DNA of 9,275 nucleotides from Lachnospiraceae bacterium (GTDB lineage Bacteria; Bacillota; Clostridia; Lachnospirales; Lachnospiraceae): positions 1 to 9,275 of the forward strand of contig JAGAEH010000125.1 in the NCBI GenBank assembly GCA_017613225.1, in the 5' to 3' direction. Made by a program: the position numbers and the translations under genes. This document shows positions 1-6,085 of the stretch, piece after piece (positions within the stretch are counted from its first letter, which is position 1; every line of letters starts with the position of its first letter). The notes beneath the pieces are model-generated. The model searched no databases. It saw nothing but the letters and a program-made list of their open reading frames with translations, and was not told the DNA's origin.

Positions 1-24
1 CACGGGGACGGTCCTTTTGTGTTC
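1..24 (+). repeat. Short hairpin repeat, copy 1 (cut by window edge)
   Basis: Core GGGACGGTCCT with a right arm ending TTTTGTGT. The left arm is cut off by the start of the window, with only CAC left to pair with GTG. It is nearly the same as the copies at 6924-6977 and belongs to the same ~27-nt family as seven other copies here. Confidence 0.7.
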
Positions 25-30
25 CCTCTG

Positions 31-57
31 AAGACGCGGGGACGGTTCTCCTGTCTT
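31..57 (+). repeat. Short hairpin repeat, copy 2
   Basis: A 27-nt imperfect palindrome. AAGAC pairs with GTCTT on the outside, and the core GGGACGGTTCT closes over a CGG loop, with G-T wobbles on this strand. Pairing extends one or two bases outward (29-59). It overlaps the last base of the activase stop codon (57-59, minus), so it would form the first structure of that gene's 3' UTR. There is no U-tract on either side, so it is not a standard intrinsic terminator. Confidence 0.75.
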
Positions 58-992
58 CATCTCAGCCGCTCCCCGTCCAGCACCAGCGCGAAGGGCCAGG
101 CCTGCTCCGTCAGAAACGAAACCTTCTCCAGCGCCTCCTCCCGGCTCATGCGAGGTTCCTCCTGCAGCGCGTACGGCCGGGACAGCTGCTCATAAGCGTG
201 GATCCCCAGCCGATGATAAGGCAAAAACTCCACGGCGGAGACATTTTTCAGGCCGCAGCAGAATTCCGCCGTCTTTTGCAGGTTCTCCGCATCGTCATTG
301 ACGCCGCGGATCAAGGGCACCCGCACGCGGATGGCCCCGGGCGCGCAGATCTCATCCGCCCGGCGCAGGTTCTCCAGGATCGTCTCGCTGCTCTGGCCGG
401 TCCATCTCCTGTGCTTTTCCGGGTCCATCAGCTTCAGGTCCGCGAAAAAGTGGGAAAGATACGGCACGATGCGCCGGACGTTTTCCCAGGGGCCGAACAG
501 GTCCAGCTCCGCCGCGGCGTCAATGGCGCAGGCCTCGCATTCTTTCAGCAGTTCCTCCGCGAAATCCGTCCACAGCAGCACGTCGCCGCCGGACAACGTC
601 ACGCCGCCGCCGGAATGAAAGTAGAACACCTGATCCTTTTCGATCTCCCGCATCACCTGGCGCACCGTCATCTCCTTCCCGTACACGCGCATGGCGCCGT
701 ACAGACAGGCATCGGCGCAGGCCAGGCAGTTCACGCACTTCGCGGGATCCCGGACCACGGCCCCCGTCCCGGGAGATACGGTCAGCGCCCCGTGACGGCA
801 GGCTGCCAGACATCTGCCGCAGCCCGTGCATCTCTCTTTTTTATGATAGACTTCGCGGCCGGGCAGATGGCTTTCCGGCGTGGAGCACCAGGCGCAGCGC
901 AGGGGGCAGCCTTTGAAAAAGACCACGGTGCGCATGCCCTCGCCGTCCGAGATGGAGGTGTGTTCGATTCGTAAGATGGTGGCGGTGTTCAT
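57..992 (-). CDS. Glycyl radical enzyme activating protein (radical SAM, PFL-activase family)
   Basis: A radical SAM protein of 311 residues. It should cleave S-adenosylmethionine reductively and abstract hydrogen from the glycine of the partner glycyl radical enzyme encoded upstream. The radical SAM cluster motif is C29-x3-C33-x2-C36 after a typical N-terminus (HTSISDGEGMRTVVFFKGC). Two ferredoxin-like 4Fe-4S motifs follow (C55/C58/C61/C65 and C86/C89/C92/C96), the insert typical of activases outside the classical PflA group. The usual SGGE SAM-binding motif reads SGGD (134-137). The start at 992 is chosen because homologues begin just before the SISDGEG motif. The frame stays open up to 1154, but that extension lies inside foldback element A. 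No clear Shine-Dalgarno precedes this ATG (CGATATAAACCAA), so translation may be weak or coupled. The gap of 432 bp to the GRE gene is long for such a pair and is filled with repeats. Confidence 0.93.
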   Translation of the reverse strand: MNTATILRIEHTSISDGEGMRTVVFFKGCPLRCAWCSTPESHLPGREVYHKKERCTGCGRCLAACRHGALTVSPGTGAVVRDPAKCVNCLACADACLYGAMRVYGKEMTVRQVMREIEKDQVFYFHSGGGVTLSGGDVLLWTDFAEELLKECEACAIDAAAELDLFGPWENVRRIVPYLSHFFADLKLMDPEKHRRWTGQSSETILENLRRADEICAPGAIRVRVPLIRGVNDDAENLQKTAEFCCGLKNVSAVEFLPYHRLGIHAYEQLSRPYALQEEPRMSREEALEKVSFLTEQAWPFALVLDGERLR

Positions 993-1011
993 TTGGTTTA
1001 TATCGTGCAGC

Positions 1012-1164
1012 GGCTCTGCCCTTGGCTGTCCCAAGCCTAAGAAGACTGTCGCGACTCGTCGGCACTTAGCGAGAGCAAGCCCTGCGCAGCTCGAGCTTAG
1101 TGCCGTTACGACAAAGCGCCAAGCGCGAGCGTGTCTTCGTGGCTGGACAGCCAACTGCAGAGCC
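1012..1164. repeat. Large foldback element A (upstream of activase)
   Basis: An element of about 153 bp with 20-bp terminal arms: 1012-1031 is complementary to 1145-1164 at 17 of 20 positions. Nested inner pairings can be read: GAAGAC 1041-1046 with GTCTTC 1133-1138, TGTCG 1047-1051 with CGACA 1109-1113, and GGCACT 1061-1066 with AGTGCC 1099-1104. The architecture matches elements B and C but the sequence differs, so it may be a diverged relative or a separate family. It ends 20 bp upstream of the activase ATG and would lie in the mRNA between GRE and activase. Confidence 0.7.
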
Positions 1165-1178
1165 TTCTAAGGATCTAT

Positions 1179-1205
1179 GCGTAATGGGGACGGTTCTCTT
1201 TTCAC
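1179..1205 (+). repeat. Short hairpin repeat, copy 3 (degenerate left arm)
   Basis: Contains the core GGGACGGTTCT and the right arm CTTTTCAC seen in copy 4 (6891-6917). The left arm (GCGTAATG) is no longer fully complementary. It lies between foldback elements A and B. A T-run follows at 1207-1212 on the plus strand, but no plus-strand gene ends here. Confidence 0.6.
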
Positions 1206-1235
1206 CTTTTTTGTAGTATCACAGGGCTCGTGCTT

Positions 1236-1411
1236 CTGTGCTGTGAAAGGCTCGCAGCAGGAACAAAAGCGACTAAGCTCAGCTTCCGTGCAGATAGACA
1301 CGGCCCTTCCTGCGGAACTCGCTCCGCTCAGACAGGTCCTCGGAAGGACCGATCTGCCCGTTGCTTCGCTAAGGGCTTTTGTCAAATGCTGCTTAGCCTT
1401 TCACAGCACAG
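1236..1411. repeat. Large foldback element B (downstream of GRE)
   Basis: A 176-bp element with perfect 17-bp terminal inverted repeats (1236-1252 and 1395-1411). Inner stems include GCAGCA 1254-1259 with TGCTGC 1387-1392, ACAAAAGC 1263-1270 with GCTTTTGT 1375-1382, and 1302-1310 with 1342-1350 (8 of 9 paired). The apical 31 nt (1311-1341) are the exact reverse complement of 3920-3950 in element C. It begins 13 bp past the GRE stop codon. Its reading frames resemble those through C, but the pattern of change follows base pairing rather than codons, so it is annotated as a repeat or structured RNA, not a gene. Confidence 0.85.
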
Positions 1412-1424
1412 CTGCATCGCTCTC

Positions 1425-3812
1425 TCAGTCTATCTTCGAATGGGAGCTGCGGGAGATGATATCATCCTGCACCTCGCCCCCCAGTTCGGTAAAGTAGGCG
1501 GTGTAGCCGGCCACCCGGACCAGCATGCCGTCGTGATCCTCCGGATGCACCTTTGCGTCGATCAGTGTCTCCGTGTCGATCACGTTGAACTGCGCGTGGA
1601 ACACGTGCAGCGAGCACAGGCTCTTTAAGAAGTTCATCAGCTCCCGGGTGGAGTTGGGCCGCTCGCGGAAGGAAGTGTCCAGCTTCAGATTCAGCAGTGT
1701 GCCCTGGTCGAACCGCGCCTGGGGAATGAAGGCGGTGGATCTCAGCACCGCGCCCATGCCCTCGGTATCCGTGCCCTGGTTAGGGCTGATGCCGTCCGCC
1801 AGAGGCTTCCAGGCCCGTCTGCCGGAGGGCAGCGCCCCTACTTCGATGCCGAAGGGCGTGTTGCCGGACACCGGCAGAATGCCGGACTGCATCCTGCCGA
1901 AGCGGCTGGTAAAGCTTTCGGTGTAGTCCGCGATGAAGCTGAACAGGTCCGCCGTCAGCTCGTTGGTCTCCTCATCATCATTGCCGTACTTCGGCGCGTC
2001 GTCGCAGAGCTTCTTGATGCGGTCATAGCCCGCGAAGTCGGCGTCCAGGGCCGCCAGCAGCTCCTCCATGGTGGCGGTCTTCTCCTCGAAGACGATTTTC
2101 TTCACCGCGATCAGGCTGTTGATCACGTCTGCCACGCCGATGGCGTCGATGCCGTTGCCCAGGTTGTATTTCGCGCCGCCGGTGGCGTAATCTTTTCCCT
2201 TTTCAATGCAGTCCCAGAAGGTCATGGACAGCACCGGACAGGTACGCACCATGCAGATGTCGTCGTTCACATGGCTGCTGACGATGCACTGGCGGATGGT
2301 CCATTTGATCTGCTCCCGCACGGCGTTTTCGAATTCTTCGTAGGTGGTAAAGGTCAGCGGATCCCCGGTCTGGAGTGAAGCCTGCACGCCGTATTTGCGG
2401 CTCCTGCCGTTCAGCAGCGCGTATTCCACCGCCGCCCCCAGATTGTAATCCGCGTAGGCGGTGTAGCAGCGCTGCTTGCCCGCCAGATTGGTCTCCACGC
2501 AGCCGCAGGGGTTCCAGTCGAAGGCCTCCTTCATGGGGATGCCCTTGTTCATGATCATCTCAATGCCCACGTCGTCGTTGTGGAAGGCCGGGAAGCCGGT
2601 TCCCAGCTTGATGACCTCCGCCACTTTTTTCAGGAACTTGTCCGGGTTCTTCGCCATGTTGTAGCGCACGGACAGGGAGGGCTGATACAGCTGCACGTCC
2701 GCCGTGGCCTGGAGCATCATGTAGGACACTACGTTGACAGCGTCCATGCCGCGGCTGTCCACGCCGCCGCAGCAGACGTTCTGGAACATGGGATAACCCG
2801 CGGAAAACTGGGCCGTCACCGCGTCCTGGAACAGGCACTGCTCCGAAAACTTCACCCACAGGCACTCTAGAAGCTCCTGGGCCTCGTCGTGGGTCAGGCG
2901 GCCGGCCTCGATATCGGCCTTATAATAGGGGTAGAGATATTGATCCAGGCGGCCGGGGTTGTAGCTGGCCGCGTTCTGCTCCATGATCAGGCAGCACTGA
3001 TATAAAAACAGGCCCTGGATAGCCTCCCGGAAGGTACGGGCGGGATGGCGCGGCACCCAGCGGCAGGTCTCGGCGATCTGCAGCAGTTCCGCTTTGCGCT
3101 TTTCATCGCTCTCCAGCCCGGCCAGACGCTCGGCCTCCGCGGCGTAGCGGTCCGCCAGGTCGCAGATGCCCTCCGCCGCGATGCGGATGGCCCGCAGATA
3201 GGTCATCTTTTCATAATCGCCGGCCACGGCGATGTCCAGCCGGGATTCCACCTGGGCCACATGGGCCAGGATGCCCTCAATGCCGTCCTGAATGATGGTC
3301 AGATAGCCCGCGGTGGTCTCGCCGAAGCCGCGGACGGCCTTGCGGTTGATGTAGACCGCGCCGCAGTCCCGCAGGATGGCCGCCTCCTTCGGGCACTGTA
3401 CCAGCCATTGCTCATAGGTGGAGCGGCCCTTCCAGTAGGGGCGGATGATCTCCTCGAAAGCCTTGCGGTCCTCGTCCGTCAGGTAAAAAGGATCGTAGGG
3501 GCGGGTGCTGATGGTGTCCAGTTCCTCTTCCAGCACCGACCAGCAGGTATCCACGGAGAGCAGGCCGCCGCGCTGCTTGCTGCCGGCGTTGCCGACGATC
3601 AGCTCGTCGTCCCAGATCTTCACGCTCTTCTCCCGGCACTGCTTGCGGAAGGCGTGGGCCTTCTGGATCACGTGCATCTCGCCTTCGCTCTCCTGGAAGC
3701 CCCGGGTCAGGATCACGGCGTCCTCCAGATCCATCTCCGGACGGGTGGCCAGGACCCGCTCCTTCAGGCGGTCGATGCGGTCCATGTAGGGTTTTCTCTC
3801 GGTGATCTGCAT
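1425..3812 (-). CDS. Glycyl radical enzyme, PFL2/PflD-like, substrate unknown
   Basis: A 795-residue member of the pyruvate formate-lyase/diol dehydratase superfamily. A PFL domain fills most of the protein. The thiyl cysteine is C438 in GCVE (437-440), with E440 as the usual base. The C-terminal glycyl radical motif is RVAGY with G769, followed by the usual tail (VQDDIISR). GCVE rather than CC excludes classical formate acetyltransferase. By recalled family alignments, the diol dehydratase histidines (before the GRLDQ motif and near residue 165) and the hydroxyproline dehydratase aspartate (before NPGRLDQ) appear absent; residues there are QNAAS. So neither glycerol/propanediol nor hydroxyproline dehydratase is well supported. 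An extra cysteine, C436, lies two residues before the catalytic one. The start at 3812 has GGAG 8 nt upstream and a family-like N-terminus. The frame is open 91 codons further, but only through element C. It is activated by the product of 57-992. No microcompartment or transport genes are in view. Confidence 0.93.
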   Translation of the reverse strand: MQITERKPYMDRIDRLKERVLATRPEMDLEDAVILTRGFQESEGEMHVIQKAHAFRKQCREKSVKIWDDELIVGNAGSKQRGGLLSVDTCWSVLEEELDTISTRPYDPFYLTDEDRKAFEEIIRPYWKGRSTYEQWLVQCPKEAAILRDCGAVYINRKAVRGFGETTAGYLTIIQDGIEGILAHVAQVESRLDIAVAGDYEKMTYLRAIRIAAEGICDLADRYAAEAERLAGLESDEKRKAELLQIAETCRWVPRHPARTFREAIQGLFLYQCCLIMEQNAASYNPGRLDQYLYPYYKADIEAGRLTHDEAQELLECLWVKFSEQCLFQDAVTAQFSAGYPMFQNVCCGGVDSRGMDAVNVVSYMMLQATADVQLYQPSLSVRYNMAKNPDKFLKKVAEVIKLGTGFPAFHNDDVGIEMIMNKGIPMKEAFDWNPCGCVETNLAGKQRCYTAYADYNLGAAVEYALLNGRSRKYGVQASLQTGDPLTFTTYEEFENAVREQIKWTIRQCIVSSHVNDDICMVRTCPVLSMTFWDCIEKGKDYATGGAKYNLGNGIDAIGVADVINSLIAVKKIVFEEKTATMEELLAALDADFAGYDRIKKLCDDAPKYGNDDEETNELTADLFSFIADYTESFTSRFGRMQSGILPVSGNTPFGIEVGALPSGRRAWKPLADGISPNQGTDTEGMGAVLRSTAFIPQARFDQGTLLNLKLDTSFRERPNSTRELMNFLKSLCSLHVFHAQFNVIDTETLIDAKVHPEDHDGMLVRVAGYTAYFTELGGEVQDDIISRSSHSKID

Positions 3813-3841
3813 GATTTTTCTCCGTTCGGGGGCATCGGAAG

Positions 3842-4031
3842 GGTCTTTCTGTACTGCGAAAAGTCCGAGCTGCATTTGACAAAAGCCCTTAGCAAAGCAA
3901 CGTGCAGATAGGACTGTTCGAGGACCTGTCTGAGCGGAGCGAGTTCCGCAGAACAGTCCGCGTCCATCTGCACGGAAGCTGCGCTTAGTCGCTTTTGTCC
4001 TCGCAGCGAGACTTCGCAGTACAGAAAGACC
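3842..4031. repeat. Large foldback element C (5' leader of GRE)
   Basis: A 190-bp element with perfect 19-bp terminal inverted repeats (3842-3860 and 4013-4031). It carries inner stems: GACAAAAGC (from 3878) with GCTTTTGTC (to 3999), GTGCAGAT with ATCTGCAC, and GGACTGTTC 3911-3919 with GAACAGTCC 3951-3959. Its apical 31 nt (3920-3950) are identical to element B in inverted orientation. It sits between the predicted GRE promoter (-10 at 4053-4058) and the GRE Shine-Dalgarno near 3821-3824, so it would make up nearly the whole 5' UTR. A structured leader or an inserted mobile hairpin are both possible. Confidence 0.87.
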
Positions 4032-4052
4032 TCTCCGTTGTGGTCTGCTTTC

Positions 4053-4058
4053 ATTATA
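4053..4058 (-). promoter_or_regulatory. Predicted -10 box of the GRE operon
   Basis: A perfect TATAAT read on the minus strand, about 20 bp before foldback element C. No good -35 exists at 16-18 bp: the hexamer at 17 bp is AGGACT and falls in the arm of the araC terminator. A consensus -10 with a poor -35 fits activator-dependent transcription, for which the adjacent AraC-type regulator is the obvious candidate. That link is inference. Confidence 0.55.
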
Positions 4059-4070
4059 AGACCCCGCAAT

Positions 4071-4100
4071 AAAAAAGTCCTGCATATTTCTATGCAGAAC
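4071..4100 (-). terminator. Intrinsic terminator of the araC-type gene
   Basis: Read on the minus strand: GTTCTGCATA, a GAAA tetraloop, then TATGCAGGAC, followed by six T. The stem is 10 bp with one G-U pair. It lies 28 bp past the stop codon of the AraC-family gene and separates it from the GRE transcript. The stem overlaps the region where the -35 of the GRE promoter would be. Confidence 0.85.
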
Positions 4101-4127
4101 TTGTACGATATTGACAGTATTGACTGC

Positions 4128-5018
4128 TTACCCTTTCCGGTACGCGCTGGGCGTCATTTTCGTGCGCTTCTTGAAACAGCGCGCAAAATAGCCCGCGTCG
4201 CCGAAGCCCACCTGCCCGGCCACCTCCGTGATGGACAGCTCCGTAGTGGACAAAAGTTCCATCGCCCGGATCACCCGGTAGGTGTTCAGATACTGGATCG
4301 GCGCCTCTCCCGCCATGGTCTTGAAGCAGCGGCAGCACTCGCCCTCGCTGACGTTGGCCGAATCCGCGATGTCCGCCAGCGTGATGTCACTGGCATAATT
4401 TTCGTGGATGTAGGTCATCATCGTGCGGATGCGGTCCTGCTTGCGCACGCCGGTCCGGGGCCCGCTCTCCTCCACGTCCAGGTGGGCGATCAGGTCGTAC
4501 CAGAGCTGGCAGGCCAGCAGCGCGATCCGGTATTCCGGGTGATTCACGTTGATCAGTCCGGCGGAGATGCGGTCGAAGCAGTCCTTCATCTCCCAGAGGA
4601 TGGAGAGGATCTCCTCCTGCCAGGCCGTGCCGGGCCTGAACACCACCGCCTGCAGGGTGGCGTCCCCGGTGTAGGGGAGCACCCCGTCCTGCTCCATGCG
4701 GCTGCCGGAGAAAAAGCCCAGCATCTTTTCCGGGTAATTGAAGCTGACGTAGCAGCCGTCATCCGAAAGCTCGGAAGACATGTGCAGCACGTTGCGGTTC
4801 AAAAACACCGCCTCGCCCTGCTTCAGATGGATAGCCTCCCCGTTGGCCTGCATGGTCATGCTGCCGGAGACCGCCAGCGTAAACTGGATCTCCTCATGCC
4901 AGTGCAGGTCCAGAAAGCCCCTCCCCTGGGGCACGATGCCGGCCCTGGTGGTCGTGTACATCTGCGCGGGGAAAGCAGGGTCCTTATATTGATTGGCTTC
5001 GTGCAGGTCCTTCTGCAT
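4128..5018 (-). CDS. AraC-family transcriptional regulator with cupin N-domain
   Basis: A 296-residue cytoplasmic DNA-binding regulator. The N-terminal cupin/AraC ligand domain includes LHWHEEIQFTLAVSG (39-53) and a second cupin strand set (KQGEAVFLNRNVLHM, 66-80). The C-terminus has two helix-turn-helix units: ITLADIADSANVS (212-224) and ITEVAGQVGFGDAGYFARCF (263-282), the latter the family signature. The start at 5018 is set by AGGAGG with 6 nt spacing; a longer frame to 5057 has no such site. It lies just upstream of the GRE gene on the same strand but is separated from it by a terminator, which fits a local regulator sensing the GRE substrate (inference). It starts 48 bp after purC with no terminator seen between them, so some transcription may come from purC. 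Confidence 0.92.
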   Translation of the reverse strand: MQKDLHEANQYKDPAFPAQMYTTTRAGIVPQGRGFLDLHWHEEIQFTLAVSGSMTMQANGEAIHLKQGEAVFLNRNVLHMSSELSDDGCYVSFNYPEKMLGFFSGSRMEQDGVLPYTGDATLQAVVFRPGTAWQEEILSILWEMKDCFDRISAGLINVNHPEYRIALLACQLWYDLIAHLDVEESGPRTGVRKQDRIRTMMTYIHENYASDITLADIADSANVSEGECCRCFKTMAGEAPIQYLNTYRVIRAMELLSTTELSITEVAGQVGFGDAGYFARCFKKRTKMTPSAYRKG

Positions 5019-5066
5019 GGTGCTCCTCCTGGTCGGGTCCCGGGGGAAAGCTGTCACGCCGCAGAT

Positions 5067-5936
5067 CTACAGATCCTCGCCGGTCAGCAGCTTGTAGCCG
5101 GTCAGATATTTTTCGATGGTCTTGTCCACGATCTCCTGGGGCAGGGTCCAGTCGTTGTCCGGATTGGCCTTCAGCCAGTCGCGGGCAAACTGCTTGTCGA
5201 AGGAGGGCTGGCTCTTGCCGGGCTCATAGCCGTCGGCAGGCCAGAAGCGGGAGCTGTCGGGGGTCAGCATCTCGTCGCCCAGCACGATCTCTCCGTCCTC
5301 ATTCAGGCCGAACTCGAACTTGGTGTCCGCGATGATGATGCCCTTCGTCAGCGCGTAGTCCGCGCAGGTCTTGTACAGCGTCAGGGACAGGTCGCGCAGC
5401 TTGGAGGCATACTCTTCGCCCTTGCCGGGGAAGCGGGCTTCCAGATAGTCCACGCTCTGCTCATAGGAGATGTTCTCGTCGTGATCGCCGATCTCCGCCT
5501 TGGTGGAGGGGGTGTAGATGGGCTCGGGCAGCTTTGCGGATTCCAGCAGGCCCTCCGGCAGAGTGATGCCGCAGACCGTACCGTTCTTCTTGTAGCTGGC
5601 CCAGCCGCTGCCGGTGATGTAGCCGCGCACGATGCACTCCACGGGAAGCATGTTAAGCTTTTTGCACATCATGCTGTTGCCCAGGAACTGGGGCTGGCGG
5701 AAGAACTCCGGCATTTCGTTATTGTCCACCGTCACCATGTGGTTCGGGACGATATCCTTTGTCATGTCGAACCAGAACTTGGACATCTGCGTCAGCACGG
5801 TGCCCTTTTTCGTCACCTGGTTGTGCAGGATCACGTCAAAGCAGCTGATCCTGTCCGTCGCTACCATGATCAGCGTGTCGCCGTTGTCATAGATCTCGCG
5901 TACCTTACCTTCTTTGATCGGTTTCAGTTCAGTCAT
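5067..5936 (-). CDS. purC: Phosphoribosylaminoimidazole-succinocarboxamide synthase (SAICAR synthetase)
   Basis: A 289-residue cytosolic enzyme of de novo purine synthesis that joins CAIR and aspartate with ATP to give SAICAR. The N-terminal nucleotide-binding loop is seen at KEGKVREIY (8-16). Both family signatures are present: LPVECIVRGYITGSGW (97-112) and IADTKFEFG (202-210), followed by LGDEMLTPDSSRFW (219-232). The length fits the longer single-domain form. The start has AAGGAG 6 nt upstream. It is not beside other pur genes in this window and has its own promoter at 6010-6038. No purine riboswitch or PurBox was recognised, though a leader hairpin is present. Confidence 0.97.
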   Translation of the reverse strand: MTELKPIKEGKVREIYDNGDTLIMVATDRISCFDVILHNQVTKKGTVLTQMSKFWFDMTKDIVPNHMVTVDNNEMPEFFRQPQFLGNSMMCKKLNMLPVECIVRGYITGSGWASYKKNGTVCGITLPEGLLESAKLPEPIYTPSTKAEIGDHDENISYEQSVDYLEARFPGKGEEYASKLRDLSLTLYKTCADYALTKGIIIADTKFEFGLNEDGEIVLGDEMLTPDSSRFWPADGYEPGKSQPSFDKQFARDWLKANPDNDWTLPQEIVDKTIEKYLTGYKLLTGEDL

Positions 5937-5966
5937 TTTAAACTCCTTGATTGATCTTTTGCGGAG

Positions 5967-5988
5967 GGCAGAGCCGCTGCGCTCTGCC
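5967..5988 (-). other. Hairpin in the purC 5' leader
   Basis: A perfect 8-bp inverted repeat (GGCAGAGC / GCTCTGCC) with a 6-nt loop, between the purC promoter and Shine-Dalgarno. No T-run follows in either direction, so it is not a terminator. Its role is unknown. Fifteen bases (5966-5980) match, in inverted orientation, the start of foldback element A (1007-1021). Confidence 0.55.
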
Positions 5989-6009
5989 GCCCGGTCTGAA
6001 GCTACATTC

Positions 6010-6038
6010 AGTATAACCGCTTTTCAAAAGCGTGGCAA
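6010..6038 (-). promoter_or_regulatory. Sigma-A-type promoter of purC
   Basis: On the minus strand, TTGCCA (6033-6038), a 17-bp spacer, then TATACT (6010-6015). The predicted start near 6003 gives a leader of about 67 nt containing the hairpin at 5967-5988. Confidence 0.8.
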
Positions 6039-6085
6039 CCGCAATCAGGACAATATTCGCAGTTTTTGCCGCGATCCGCCTTAAT

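Noticed and set aside
993..1154. Longer start for the activase at 1154
   Set aside because: The extra 54 codons translate foldback element A and look unlike any activase N-terminus.
1230..1628. Small protein encoded by the foldback elements (similar translations from B and C)
   Set aside because: The similarity is explained by nucleotide repeats. Differences follow base pairing, start codons differ, and no ribosome binding site is shared.
1425..3812. Classical pyruvate formate-lyase (pflB)
   Set aside because: The active site is GCVE rather than the adjacent CC pair, and the sequence resembles the PflD-like/PFL2 group.
1236..4031. Composite transposon carrying the GRE gene between inverted repeats
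   Set aside because: No transposase, no target-site duplication found at the flanks, and the activase and regulator lie outside the repeats.
3813..4085. N-terminal extension of the GRE by 91 codons, possibly a targeting peptide
   Set aside because: The extension translates element C, whose copy B occurs outside any gene. The ATG at 3812 has a good Shine-Dalgarno and a family-like N-terminus.
4038..5954. Very long open frame (638 codons) on the plus strand opposite araC and purC
   Set aside because: It is the antisense shadow of two well-supported genes in GC-rich DNA. The product is low-complexity (H, V, L, Q, G rich), has no ribosome binding site and no recognisable domain.
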